Translations under genes and position numbers: made by a program | From: Ceratodon purpureus | Lineage: Eukaryota; Streptophyta; Bryopsida; Pseudoditrichales; Ditrichaceae | Length of the DNA: 64,000 bases | Direction: 5' to 3' | NCBI GenBank assembly: GCA_014871385.1 | Contig: CM026426.1 | Location: 32,013,386 to 32,077,385 of the forward strand | Part shown: positions 12,039 to 23,551 of the stretch, piece by piece | Layout of the letters: each line of letters starts with the position of its first letter | Numbering within the stretch: position 1 is the stretch's first letter | Notes under the pieces: generated by a model | Told to the model about the DNA's origin: nothing | Database searches by the model: none | Seen by the model: only the letters and a program-made list of their open reading frames with translations

Positions 12039-13183
12039 CTACGTCCTCCTAATCCCCTTCTTCTTCGTCCCCAACGTTGCCAGCCTCGTCCTTCGTCGTC
12101 CTCCCAAAGTCACCACCCCCAGTGTCACAAATTGCCAAGTGACTGCTAATCGACCCCCAAGAGTCCCGCCTTTCTTCTTACGTAGGATCTCCACCTTCTT
12201 CCCCTCACCTTTCTTGAAGTCTGGGTAAGAGAGTAATAGCCCTGATCTTCCATCTGGATACTTTGCCTGAGGACAACCATCAGTGAAGCAGTGATGGTTA
12301 AGCATCATTTTATTAGAGAATTGATTCTGACCACAGTGAATACATACGAATATTTTTGATTTCCATGCGGTTTCACCCCCCCCCCCCCCTCCTTGCACAT
12401 TGTCGCGAACTCCGTAGTCAGATTTTCCACGCGCTCCTCGCTGGGGTACGTGACATAATAAGAAGTCCCGTACAGAACAACCCGCAGAGTTATAGGTTCA
12501 GGCACCATTTCATGTGGTCTGTACAGATCACAGTCTGCACCACAATTGACGCAGCAACAATCTCCCCAAGTAATGAACCGCAAGCTGTTCCTCCACGTTA
12601 TAATAGAGCCGCAACCTCCGCTACAAGAAACAATTCGGAAATACCAATCCTCCTCTCCAAACGTAACCTGATCTTTAGAAGAAGACAACGACAAATACGA
12701 CAAGGTAAGATAGTCATCAACAAACATTGGGATTTCTACAGGGACGCTCAGGAACAGAATAGGTGAAAATTAATCCATAAACTCTAAAAACAAGAAGACG
12801 ACCTGAAAATCATTGAGAAATCCAAGAGATCGTTGTGGACTCTATACTCTTTAAACAAATTATTCAAACTGAACAGTGGAAGAAACCCTTTAGAACCCAT
12901 AGTGTGTGTCACGGAGTATCATGCACTAGAGCATCTTCAGGACAACAGAAACTGGAAGAGACGTGGATATGCAACACCAGAATTCAGAACCGCATTGTAA
13001 CCGCAATCAAAGAGAAACAACGACGAACACATTCACCCCAAGCACTTATACGTGCAGGAAAAAAAAAATTGTGGATGCTTACCTCGGTATGCTCGAGTAT
13101 CGGAATTCAGCTTTCACGGGTGCGGCCACGTCGCTCCTTCTGATCACTCTTATGTTAGAACCCTCGCCAAGCGGACCTTCCAT
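12039..13183 (-). pseudogene. N-terminal exons of the MULE-1 zinc-finger/Ulp1 gene
   Basis: A plausible first exon starts at ATG 13183 and ends before a GTAAGC donor at 13082 (34 codons). An acceptor near 12749 gives an in-phase join to a frame beginning SVPVEIPMFVDDYL. The second exon carries cysteine pairs (SCSGGCGS, CCCVNCGADC) and a C2H2-like finger (FVCIHCGQNQFS...NHHCF). The frame shifts by one at a run of 14 C (12376-12389), so either the tract has changed length or it is a sequencing slip. The upstream region holds the CRE palindrome at 13620. Zinc fingers on a transposon protease could target it to DNA; that is inference. Confidence 0.5.
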
Positions 13184-13619
13184 TCCCTCGACAATTGAAA
13201 CACAAGACAAGCACAGCATAAACAACAACCTAATTCAGAGGAAGGGAAATCTTACCAGAGCCCGCAAACCTGAAGCGTCAACGACGTTGCCTATCCTTCA
13301 AGAGGTCGCCGCCGCGCTCAATGGGAGGTGTTAATTTGTAGGTCCACTTTGTTGTCATAGTGCATATAATTATGCAATCGAGTGCACCCCAGATGTGCCA
13401 CATTGGACTCTTAAACACAACGGCTGCCATAAATCTGCAAGATACAGGAGAACCAACTACAGAATACGCTTAGCCTAAGCCGTATGGTAAGAAAACTGAA
13501 GTGCAGAGGATGATGCGTGCCCAACATTGCAAGACAAATCCGTGAACCCAAGCAATCCAAAACACTGCAACAAAAAACCCTAAACGACAATGCGAATGGA
13601 AGGAAGAAGCTCCGGAAAC

Positions 13620-13638
13620 TGACGTCATCATGACGTCA
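13620..13638. promoter_or_regulatory. Double TGACGTCA palindrome (bZIP/CRE-type) upstream of minus-strand gene
   Basis: TGACGTCATCATGACGTCA is two perfect TGACGTCA sites, the consensus bound by plant bZIP factors, and forms a 19-bp palindrome. It lies about 440 bp upstream of the ATG at 13183 and 210 bp inside the element end. A similar site lies at the same relative place in MULE-2 (47143). Confidence 0.55.
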
Positions 13639-13849
13639 GCTTTTTTATTACACCGGGCAATTTTGGGGGAAGTGCCAGCGTGGCAGTGTCACACAGAGGT
13701 AGTATCACACGATCAATGAGTGTCTCGGGCAGAGGACGATACAGTGTCCCGTGACGCAATAAAAAATAACCGCGCCTTGCGATCGTGGGAAAAAAGTTCT
13801 AGCGCCCAGGCCGTCCACGTGGGCTCGGGAGACGCGGGCCCCGCCACCG

Positions 13850-13872
13850 CTACATGGCATTTAGCGTTCTCC
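13850..13872. repeat. Right terminal inverted repeat of MULE-1
   Basis: The reverse complement reads GGAGAACGCTAAATGCC followed by ATGTAG. This matches the block that starts MULE-2 at 46905 (GGAGAACACTAAATGCC then GCGTAG). Farther in, both carry a GC-rich stretch, GTGACA words and TGACGTCA sites in the same order. The outer boundary at 13872 is where the similarity stops. No target duplication can be tested because the other end is outside the window. Confidence 0.65.
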
Positions 13873-15163
13873 TGCGGACTTGACACACGCGGCTTGACGG
13901 TGTTTGTTATTTCCAATCGACCACTAACAGTTCCGATCCAGATTTTCCAATCACTGACTAACACATGGTAGGTTGTAATGTTTTTCAATGAATTGTAATC
14001 AAGAAATCAAATTCGATCAAAAACCATGCGTTCCTTATCCATTTGGCACCTGTCACACATTCGCAGATCTACAATTCACAAAATTGGCCGCTGATTCATG
14101 ATATCAGGGCTTTCATTTTAATGATCCGAGGAAAACATTACTGGGAGAAATTGTAGAGAGTACTCTCCACGGACATAGAGTTCAAAATTGTGGTAACTAA
14201 ACCCTAATCTTCCTACAAAATGCAACTACTTTCAGTGTCTTGTCTGCATTACTCCGCTTTTACTTCTCCACCATGCTTCCTGCTGCAGAGAACAATTACT
14301 CACTTATTACCCTGATAATTGGTCCAGATTCACAGCTTCGGTTATGCGTACCTCATGGACGTCCTTCTTTCATAGATGTTCTCTTAGATCTGCTGTAATG
14401 AAGAGGTCAAGTGGAGACTGTATTCATTCTCGTAAGAACATCAGTCCCTTAAACTAGAGGACGCTCGAGCCCATTGCATCATTCAAATTCACTTGGTCCG
14501 CTTCTTCAACTGGCACCATCAAAGGGATATTCATTGTCACCTCTTCCTAATTCACTCTATAGTACTGTGGAGGAATCCGACGATTGTGGAATAATCCTTG
14601 TCGATCAACTCCAAGAACAGTACCATTGACTACTTGAATGTTCAAATCCAGAGTATCCGCCAGCCAAACCTTGTCGCCGGGCTTTATCTACTAATACCAT
14701 TACATTTTTCTGACGATGTAAGTATACAAAGAAATGGTTTAACATTTAATATTACAAGTATACAATCATATAGTTAGTCTTAAATAAGTGGTATAGTGTA
14801 ATGACTCGTTAACTTCTGTAATACCACATGCTTCTTATTTTGGGCGGGTATTTTAATTGATGTAGCATTTTTATCTATCTGCTGCATCTACACAAGCAAA
14901 ACCATTATTAGTCAACAAGCACACAGTAAACTAAAACTACGATTGCAATAAATGATACTGTATCTACTAGGTAAATAGTGCTGCATCCTGATATTGTATT
15001 GGTAAATCATCCTAACTGGACTAGAAAAGTGATTTTTTTAATTTCTTTTTAAAGAACGTATGATATCTTCTGAACTCTATGACTTCCACATTTAAAGAAC
15101 AGAATGTAATAAGTAAGAACCGTCATATTCAGAACTAGACAATCGAACTCATGGATGTACCTT
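13873..15163. other. Spacer between two elements, no gene seen
   Basis: AT-rich sequence with no reading frame above background and no recognised repeat. It may be host DNA between MULE-1 and the next element. Confidence 0.5.
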
Positions 15164-15324
15164 GTACGTGAGCGGAGAGCGGAGAGCACAGAATGGGGGA
15201 TTGAATCTAATAATAGCACTTTTTTAACTTAAAATATAATATAAGATTAGAATATTCGAATATTCTTTGTATATTTTTAGAAAGTTACTTATTTTAGTAT
15301 TTTAATTGACCCTATAACCGTGGA
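15164..15324. repeat. Left terminal inverted repeat of the methyltransferase element
   Basis: Begins GTACGTGAGCGGAGAGC, followed by a second GGAGAGC and ACAGAAT, and ends with CCCTATAACCGTGGA (15310-15324). The same parts occur in inverted order at 42557-42657. About 100 bp of AT-rich sequence between the two shared parts is longer here than at the right end. Confidence 0.7.
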
Positions 15325-15589
15325 CTAATTACAGTATTTTCATTGAATTTGTAGTTCGTTTTCTCTTTTCTTGGTGATTAATTTTTTGACGTGCACCAAT
15401 TACTATGCTCCACCTCCCTCTAACTAGTTCAGGCATACATTAATTCCCCTTTACCTTCACATTTATATGCATATTACTGCTTAAAATGTATTGGTATTGA
15501 AGCTCTTAGAAGGGATCAAGTAACATTTAAAATCATAACATTTTCTTAACATTGCTAGAATTCATCCATTATAGTCTACATGCCTTTCA

Positions 15590-15905
15590 ATTTTTTTATT
15601 ATTTTTTCTTTTTTATAACTGTCTTGTATTCTTTATTAATTTCCTTTATTCTATCTATCTTGTTAAAGGGGTCAAAAGAGTGCTTTCATTTAATTTTATC
15701 TTTCATTTAATTTTCTCTTTCATTTTCCTAATCTCCTTCATATTATTTTCAACCCTAATATTTATTTTTGCTTTTCTTTAAATTTTTTTTTTTTAATTTC
15801 ATTTTTAAAAAACGTTTTTTTTTTTAATATTTTTTTTATGATTTCATCTTTAATTTTTTAATTTTATATTAATAATTTTAAATATTAAATGACTCCTGTA
15901 CAACC
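15590..15905. other. T-rich low-complexity tract
   Basis: Long T runs with direct reiterations of TTTCATTTAATTTT. No coding capacity. Probably an expanded simple-sequence region inside the left arm of the element. Confidence 0.7.
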
Positions 15906-16080
15906 CTCTTCCTTTCCCACTCAGTTTAGGAGGATGACAACTTTTAAATGAATGAAAAGCCGATTTTTAAGGGCGCCAAGCATCTTCATCAGGGATATTT
16001 AAGATAAGATTATGGAATGTCTCTTCCTCTTTTGTGTTGGTGTTTTGTGAAGCTCTTTTCCGTAGTGCGGGACAGCGGTT

Positions 16081-16542
16081 ATGGAAGACGTCAGAGATAT
16101 TGTTGTTTCACTTGCTGACAATGTTTGTCCATTTCAACCATATGTTGAGGTGGACGACGAAGAAGAGGTGATGGCCAACAGCCAAGGGCGTCCTTTGACA
16201 ACGGATGTTGACGTACAATCGGATGTAAGAGCTAATCCTCCATGTTCAGGAAATTCGGATGATATCATAGTGCTGGAGGAGGACGCAGATGTGCCTTTGC
16301 AACCTCATGCATACTCCAAGGTTTGAAAGCTCCCAAGGGCAACCTATTCCAGGGAATCAGTGAATCGGAGGCGTGGAGGTGGGCCATTGCTGAAACATTC
16401 ATACCAAGGACACTTGCCAAGTGTGGGACCGAAAGTGAATGCGAATGTAGTTTGTTCTGTAGTACAGTCGGAGGCTCGCAGTCTCGCTGATAGTGTAGTG
16501 GGCAACCCTAAACGTGTTAGGTTCGAAGATTATGACATCTAA
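16081..16542 (+). pseudogene. Short acidic ORF with SIM-like and RVxF-like motifs
   Basis: A 154-codon frame from ATG 16081 with one in-frame TGA at 16324. A TATA-like TATTTAAG lies 85 bp upstream (15996), the same word as before the methyltransferase gene. The product is unrecognised. Residues near 60 read DDIIVLEEDADV, a textbook SUMO-interaction pattern (aliphatic core followed by acidic residues). Near the C-terminus KRVRFEDYD fits the PP1-docking RVxF consensus. Both are short motifs and could occur by chance. It may be a small accessory protein of the element, or a 5' exon. Confidence 0.4.
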
Positions 16543-16784
16543 TAACAAGTATATGTTTGCTGTGATAAAGGGTACATGTCAGGGGATACGAGGCATATAG
16601 TGCACTTGTTCAAGATAGAATGTTTTGAAATAGAATGCAATCAATGTGAACGACAAAGCCTTTATAATGAAAAAGTCAATACAGGTTCTGTATTGCTCAC
16701 TTACTACATGGGATATTACTTAAATCATTCACTACGTGATCAATGGCCATTGTGGAAATGGCAGATCTAAAGAAGGAGGGCTAC

Positions 16785-19700
16785 CTACTTCTTTGCCAAG
16801 GGGTGACGCAAGATTCCACTCTCTAAGAGTAGCTTGACCTCGTTGAAGCTGAAGGTAGGCGCATGGATGAAAAGCTCTGCTTCGAGATCACGGTTGCAGA
16901 CCTTCAAGAGTATGTAATACACGTGCTTACAATACGTGAACTGAGTCCTACCTCGAAACGTAGTCATCATCTTTTTGAACGCTGGGCAAGTACAACCAGG
17001 GTAAGAACTGATGGTAATCTGGTACCGTGTGATGTGTGGAGCAACGCCCGAATCCAGCCCAATGATGCAACCGTGGCCTAGCTCAGGTATCATGGTGATA
17101 GAACGGAGGCGCGCTTTGAGGGACTCCGAGGAGGCCATGGAGAGTCGCTGCGCCGGATTAGGACGAGTGGCAGTGCGCTTCACCATCTTGCCGTCTCTCT
17201 TGCCTGGATAACGGTCAACGTCTGGAGGGACTGGCACCGAGCTGAGATTTGCAGGGGGCGGGGCAAAGGAGAACAGGCGTCTTGGGAAGACAAGCTTCTT
17301 GGGCGGAAGTTGAAAACCTGCTGCTTCGAGGGCAAGAATCTCAGTGAGTTTTAGGTTTGTAGAATTAGTTTCACTGGCCAGACCTCTGGAATGGAGGGCA
17401 ATTCCTGGTCCTTTGAGTAGTGTGCTACCCATTTGCACTTACTGCCTTTCACGCAGCGCTCAATATCATCGGAGCAGAAGAAGAACTCTGTCTTCTCAAC
17501 TGTGTTCCGGCTATAGTTAGTCCAGAGCCCAGTATAGGTCGGTGCAGCCGTGCAATTGGGCCCTTGACAATTCTCTCGGTGCACTTCTTTTTCGTTTCAG
17601 CTCTTAGGGCCCAACACCATTTTGCAGAAGCTTTGTGAAGTCTCGAAATGTGCAACCCCTTCACATTGACCTTGGTTTCTTCAACCGCGTTGACATGGCG
17701 AATGCCGCCCTTGTCCAGAGGGAAGGTAAAGGGGAATCAACTTTCTGGGCAGGAGATTGGGTACCTTCTACCTCGGTGTCTTGTTCAGAGTCGTCTTCCA
17801 CAATGACGGGCATCTGCACAGGGCGGGCCCTGACGGCACGTCTTGGGCCTCTCAAGCGAGAGAATTTTGTCTTGTCCGGGCGATGAGACTCCTTCTCAGC
17901 TCCGATAAGAACGTCAGCTTTTCGCTTTTGTGAACCAAACACTTCCGCTTTTGGCATGATAGGCTGACCGGTGCGGAACTCTTGTGCTCCTGGCATATCG
18001 AGCATGGGTCTTCGAGCAGTGTAGGATTTCCCCATTTCTTTGCGTTGCGTTTCGCCATCCTGAGCTTTAGTTCCTTCTTTGTTGGTCCTGTTCCGCCGAC
18101 ATCACCTTTGAGGAACCGGTAGTAGTTAACAACCTGTAGAAAAGCTCAAACAAAAGCGTCTACTGTGGCAATGTAGAGGTTGTTACCGTTGTTTCCTCGA
18201 GCTTGGAGCCACTTGATATGAACCGTTTCGGCGAGGTTGCAGGTCGGCATCTCTGTGAGTTCTTCTTCCGTGAATTTCTGCAGTGTAGACAGTAGGAGCC
18301 GTTAGATTCAACGATTGGAGTTAAGTAGGTTAGAAATAGGAAATCAGTAAAAACAAAATCGAAAGAGAGTGCAGAAATTATAACGTGGTCATGAATCCCC
18401 CCCACAGGCGAAAGCGGTAGTGCCAGAATGACAGCCACTGATCGAGTTTGATAAGTCGGCTCTCGCATACACCCCGGTGGATGCCCACTATGCTCGCAAT
18501 GCGTGATACAGAGTGTCCGCCTCTGCCATGCTTGTCACATTCCTGTACTGAGTACACATCTTCTTGTGCTGTTCACACAATTCTTCGGGGAAGTGCTTCT
18601 CCGTATACGCCACCATGTTCTATGTCCAGTGGAACAAGAACAACCTCTCCCGGTCCACCATTGGGTCCTCTCTGTTGCCATTGCCGTATAGGATTCGCAC
18701 TGCATTCCAATTTTCCTGTGCGTTATCCGCCATGAACCCCTTGAAGTTTGGTGCTGCAACGCCATTGATCTTCATGACGAGGTTCAAGTTTTTCCAGAAG
18801 ACGAGCTGGGCCTCCGTGTCCTCGGACTGCATGTCGCAAGTGACGATTATCATCACGCGGCAGTAGGTGGCGTCGTATACATGGCAGGCCATCCTCGACT
18901 ACTCTTTCACGCGTTTTACATGGTCGAACATGATCCAGGCGTTCTCTAGATCTCCGCCAGGTTGCATTCGGCTGACCAAGTCGTCACCACTTCCCAGCCC
19001 GACCTCCGACACTTTAAAGACGAAGACTTTGTGACACATAGCTCCATGACTAGGAAACTTATTGTCCAAACGCCCACAGACTGTTTCCTCGGAGCTTGGT
19101 GATTCCTTCCATGATTCTGTACCTTCTGATTTTCTAAAATGTCGCGACTTTGTTGCGGATGTTTGGTGACGCCATGTCTTTGCATCGATCCAGAATAGGG
19201 ACCAGTTCCTCCATCGTCAGCTTCCTCGGTGGTGCATCGTCGGGCTGTAGCAGATAGCTCCCAATGAGGTGTTTGCTCGCCTCCAAGACAACGGCGCTCT
19301 TGGTTGCTTTGTTGTTCATCTCTACCTGCTCTTCAATTAAGCTACTAATCTCTGCTTTAGAGTCTCTGTAGTCTCCAACTTTCACTGGATGATCATGTGT
19401 TCCTATGTGAATACAAGCTCTAGTCTGATTTGCTTTGCCCACTACGTAATAAATCCTAGCCTCGCATGTAGCTACACATGATGGAGGTTCTTTACATACC
19501 TTGCACACTAGCGTGGAATCAGATGGAGGAGGTTGATCCATGAGAAAAGCTTGCAGGGTACACCCTTCAAACTCAGTCTCGTTAACATCGAAGATCTTGG
19601 GAACAAGCTTTTAGAAGTCACACTCCTCGTAGGTGCAGCGCAGCCATCCGACGCAGGTGGAACTTCGAAAAGACAGTCCGAAGTCGTTTTTGATGTTTGT

Positions 19701-20429
19701 TGTGATGGTCTTGGTCCACAAGTGTCCGTCGTATCGTTTGTCCATTCCCTGCATTGACTTGGCGGCGAGCTTAGAGGAACCTGCAGCAGCTGGGGGCAAC
19801 TCAAAAAGAACCGGACCATCAAACTTTGCAGGCAAGTACTCAACTCTCTCGTGTCTAATAGTGGAATAGTCTATCTTCTTCAGAGTGTTTTTGGACCCAC
19901 ACGCCTTTGCAAGCTGTTGAAGGAGCGGAATAATGCTAACTGTGACCTCGGACAATGGAGGAGAGACATTGGAAGGTGGAACATCAGCGTGGACCTTAGG
20001 CACGAACTTGATGGGACTGACTTCGTCATCAGAAGAGAGAGTTATGACGGACGTAGGAGGAGGTTTCTCTACATTTGAAGTCTCGGTATCAGGCTCGATT
20101 TTGACCTTGACATCACGAGGTAAGGGAGTCTGAATTGTGCAATTAGAAGAGCGACGGGGGGTTAGGATCTCCGTGGATGCAGCCATCAGAGAATTAGTCA
20201 GACCGTAGACTCTATAGGATCCAGGGAAAAGTCTCCATTGCAACATATTGTTCTCATGTCCCACTGAAGGTTGCCCGAGGGTGAGGGTAACCTTGGCAGT
20301 AACGTCATCAAAAATCTCTTCCTCTATACTGATGGAATCCTCACGGAAATGGAATCTGAGACTCAAGCGAAGAGAGCACATTGTAGCTAGACCAACGTCA
20401 TCTACATGAAACCTAAGAGGGATTCCCAT
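16785..20429 (-). pseudogene. SWIM-type MULE transposase pseudogene
   Basis: Starts at ATG 20429. The N-terminal region contains TSVITLSSDDEVSP, a strong SUMO-interaction-like motif. A cysteine-rich block (STLVCKVCKEPPSCVATC, around 19505) follows, then the transposase core around 19000-18600: an Asp in MACHVYDATY, FKGFMADNAQENWNAV with a second Asp, and MVDRERLFLFHWT. Further conserved pieces are QWLSFWHYRF (about 18440) and MPTCNLAETVHIKWLQ (about 18250). The C-terminal SWIM zinc finger (CTCPAF...FTYCKH) is near 16950. This order matches a family of transposon proteins I know from non-seed plants and charophyte algae. Damage includes stops at 19611, 19134, about 18905, 18620 and 18480, and at least two frameshifts. 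It is head to head with the gene at 21092. Confidence 0.8.
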
Positions 20430-21091
20430 GCGTTGGCATACAGACAGACCATCCCCATGTTCGCAGGAAACGCAGTCACTCTACGGGGAAAAGGAGAAGA
20501 GTGAGTGTAGTGCAACGGTATCGCGAGAGCAAAGTGAGAGGAATGATCCATCGCTGTTGATCATTTTATTCAATTTGGAATGTCGACGTGGACGAGTAGG
20601 TAATGATTCATTTTGTTACTTAACAAATGTATGATTTAAGAGAGACGGCGCTAACTAAATAGAATGCAACATTTTTCAGGTCTAAGTATGTAAGGTAATA
20701 TTTTTATGACTCTATTTTAATAATATGAGTTGTGGAGCAGATTCTATTTGTTATGATGTATTATAAGATTAGAATGAGCCGTCTTTTAAATTCTACATTT
20801 AAAACAATGAATATTAAAAGGAGCATGCATTGAAGTGCTTGATTCAAATCTTTTATTTTATAGTGTGCTTGGATTTCTTCCTTATATAAAAGGTTGATAT
20901 TTTAAACTTTACTTCAATATAGAATTGTTATTGGTACCTATAATATAAAGAGGGTAGAAAATGTGTCAGTGAGTAAGATTGTATATCAACTTAGGATCGT
21001 ATCAAAATAGTTGTACGTTAAAGGTATTTAAGCTGGGAGGAAGTTTTTCAGAGAGTCTTTTTGTGAGAGAGTCCTCCCAGTGGTTAGACAC
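20430..21091. promoter_or_regulatory. Divergent promoter region between transposase and methyltransferase genes
   Basis: 660 bp without coding sequence, AT-rich in the middle. On the plus side TATTTAAG at 21025 lies 60 bp before ATG 21092, a reasonable TATA box, and the same word precedes the ORF at 16081. The minus-side TATA is not clear. A shared intergenic promoter would co-express the two proteins; that is inference. Confidence 0.45.
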
Positions 21092-21535
21092 ATGAAGCAG
21101 AGTGGAGGGCCATCTCCCTCCACTTATGTTACTCCTAACTAGAGAAGGAAACCTGGCCGCACTGATTTTACGAATAGAAGAGCTAGAAGGAGGAGAGCAT
21201 CACTTAAGAAGGTAGATTTTAATGTTGACCATTTGAGTGCACCCGTGAAAAGGAGAGGAGGTCTACCTGTAGCTTTGAAGTTTTCTAGCCTTCGTAAACT
21301 CATTCAAGACTCTATAGTGGAAGAGAAGGAAGAGTTTTTAGAGAACACCGTCGTCGAGAAACACAAGCAGGAACAGGAGGTACTCTTAAGTTGAGGTGCA
21401 CGTGACTCCATGACGGAAGAATTAGTCTTTAATTGTAGTCAAAAAGTAGAGTCACCGCAACCTTCTATTACATTCAATGAGTTTTTGACAGGGGAGCCTG
21501 ATTCTCAATCAGATCTGTATTTTAATTCCGATAAG
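21092..21535 (+). pseudogene. First coding exon of the ParB/methyltransferase gene
   Basis: ATG 21092 opens a 148-codon frame ending in a consensus donor (AAG|GTAAGT at 21536). Two in-frame stops break it, TAG at 21140 and TGA at 21392. The product begins with basic clusters (RRKPGRTDFTNRRARRRRA, KRRGG), suggesting nuclear localisation or DNA contact, followed by an acidic region. Its phase-0 end agrees with the phase-0 starts of the exons at 36832 and 37013, which is why I assign it to the downstream gene. The 15-kb gap is filled by the gypsy insertion and a repeat-bearing segment. Confidence 0.5.
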
Positions 21536-21764
21536 GTAAGTATTTCTAAACCGTCTAGAACCACGCTATTGTGAATTATATGTTCTTCTGTAGTATCCTT
21601 TACTAAAGAAGAAGCAATTTAAAAAATACTATAATTGTGAAACGTTATTCATTGATTAGTTTGATTGAAGAGAGTGAGATTCGCTTTGAGGCTCTGTTAG
21701 AGGGGCCGCGACACTTGACCCATGAATTCAAATTTATGCTATTTTTGTACAGAGCTGCAAGAGG

Positions 21765-22148
21765 ATGAAAGGGGTCAAGGATCAGCCTGGAGGCGCAGCT
21801 GTTGGAGACTACATTGAACTCGAGCATATCCGAGTGGAGGCGAGGCGAGCGAGGCAAGGAATCTTGGACGCAGGAGAAGGAGGTACAGCTATGGCTGCAC
21901 GGAGAGAAGAAAATGTCGCAGGCCGCGGCCAAGGGGAAGATGAGCAGGTTGCTCCTGGAGCGCAGGTCGGTGCTGTCGATGGAGGAGTCGACCTTGGAGA
22001 CCAGCTCGAGGATCAGGTGGAGGACAAGCTAGAGAACCAGCTCAAGGACCAATTCGACGACGACGAGGTAAGCAAGCTGATTGTGGAGCTTGGGAGCTTG
22101 TTGGATGATTCGGAATTTGCTTCTTGGGAGTCATGGTTTGATGGGTAA
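21765..22148 (+). other. Acidic, low-complexity ORF, unknown
   Basis: A 127-codon frame with alternating Asp/Glu, Gln and Leu near its end (LEDQVEDKLENQLKDQF), which would form a helix. No family is recognised, and the base composition is GC-richer than its neighbours. It lies just before the 127-bp repeat and may be part of a third small inserted element that spans the gypsy site. Confidence 0.3.
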
Positions 22149-22320
22149 TGTTTGATGGGTTTGATGGGGTCGTGAGATTTGCTACTTGTTGGGTTGTTGA
22201 AGGGTGTTGGGGATTTGCTGTTGTAGAAGTGTTGGGGATTCGAGTGATGGGGATTCGAGGGATACGAGGGATGCTCGGGGACTGCTTTAGATTTGGATTC
22301 GCGAATGTTGAAGATTCGGG

Positions 22321-22447
22321 CCCTTACACCACCCCGGCCGAGGAGGGAAGCCCCTCCAAGGAAGCCGCGGGGTTTTTTTTTATGCAATTCCATTTCAGCT
22401 CATGCGGCATGGTGTCTGCTTTCGGAGCAGACACCAGTGCTGCGGCC
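22321..22447. repeat. 127-bp direct repeat, left copy, with strong hairpins
   Basis: Nearly the same sequence occurs at 36283-36412 in the same orientation. It contains two hairpins: GGAGGG around loop AAGC, and a perfect 10-bp stem GGTGTCTGCT around loop TTCGG (22411-22435). A partial third copy of its first 40 bases follows at 22448-22490. The two full copies would be about 0.8-0.9 kb apart before the gypsy insertion, which suggests the terminal repeats of a small (TRIM-like) element. Confidence 0.75.
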
Positions 22448-22611
22448 CTTCATACCACTTCGGCCGAGGAGGGAAGCCCCTCCAGGGAATGGACTAAGTT
22501 AGCCACTAGTGCAGCATCGCTCAAGTTGCCATATTGCGTGCTAGCTGAATTGTATCTCAGTGATTGATGAGTACTCGCTAGACTTTGAAGTTTGGAATAC
22601 CAGCTCGTAGC

Positions 22612-23202
22612 TGTTAAAGGGTGATTAAGCTTCACCCTTAAAAAGCTTGGTTTCTTCTACTAAGTCCAATGAAATCTCGAAAAAAAATGTAATGCTAATC
22701 CTTATCCTCTTACTAGTACTGATCTGAGCATACTACTACCAGTGGGCTACCCCCTGCTCCTGATCCTATCATCAATGCAAAGCTTCCCCATTAAATTTCC
22801 CCTAACCCTAACATTAAATGCTCAACTCAGATCTGTAGATTTAATAGACCTTTACTCATTACTTTCACACCAAGTACAATCATACTGATCCACAGTAGTA
22901 TCCTCTCCCCTCCTACCTCCTAACCCCTCCTAACACACTACCATACCTCTGAAAACTCCAAGAGGCTTAGAGAGAGTGAGAGCCGCCATGCTCTCACTCC
23001 TCACTACCCCCCAAACCCTAGCCGTCATCCTCCTATGTCCATTTTTCATCCAGTTCAGAATTACATCCGACTGTCAAAACTTCATCCAAAACGCAGTGGA
23101 CAGTAAATGGACAGTAACTAACTAGTTACTGCTCCAGGCAGTTTTACTGTTCCTGCTCCTGCAGTACTGCTCTAGTAAAAAAGGTAAAAAATCCCTTTAA
23201 CA
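22612..23202 (-). repeat. 3' LTR of the Ty3/gypsy element (left copy)
   Basis: 591 bp, TGTTAAAGGG...CCCTTTAACA, with target duplication GTAGC at 22607-22611. I find only three differences from the right LTR, all transitions (near 22677, 22796 and 22884). Confidence 0.95.
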
Positions 23203-23216
23203 TTATCCCCCTTTTA
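23203..23216 (-). promoter_or_regulatory. Polypurine tract of the gypsy element
   Basis: On the minus strand AAAAGGGGGATAA directly precedes the 3' LTR, the expected place for plus-strand DNA priming. Confidence 0.85.
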
Positions 23217-23551
23217 GTCTGCATCTGCCCTCAGATGCTCTAGTTCCTAGTTTTATGTTGTTAACCAAAAAATAAAAAGGGAATAAAAATTAAAAATGTT
23301 TTAAACAAAAAAGTCCTCTAACTGGTCCTACCAGTACTTTTTTTCTTATTCTACTCCTAGCCACTAGTCTGCACGATCTCCATGGCATCCTGGTCCTGCC
23401 CTCCTGATGTTGTCTTCAGCTCGGGGACTGCTACTGGCCCGGGCAAGGTTCGAGTCGCAATTGGTCCTACTGGGACTGGTGTCGGAACTGGTCCAAGGGC
23501 TGAGGAGGTAGGAAGCAGATCAGGTCCCAACTGAGTCGAACCTGGTCTTGG

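Noticed and set aside
10873..16542. PP1-docking RVxF motifs (KQVTF, KRVRF) as a finding
   Set aside because: The consensus is too short and occurs often by chance; noted only inside the features.
22321..22447. Hammerhead or other self-cleaving ribozyme in the hairpin repeat
   Set aside because: I could not find the CTGATGA...GAAA core of a hammerhead, nor a convincing twister or HDV-like fold.
22800..22820. CCCTAACCCTAAC resembling plant telomere repeat, in both LTRs
   Set aside because: Only two units and part of the LTR sequence itself; not a telomere or interstitial array.
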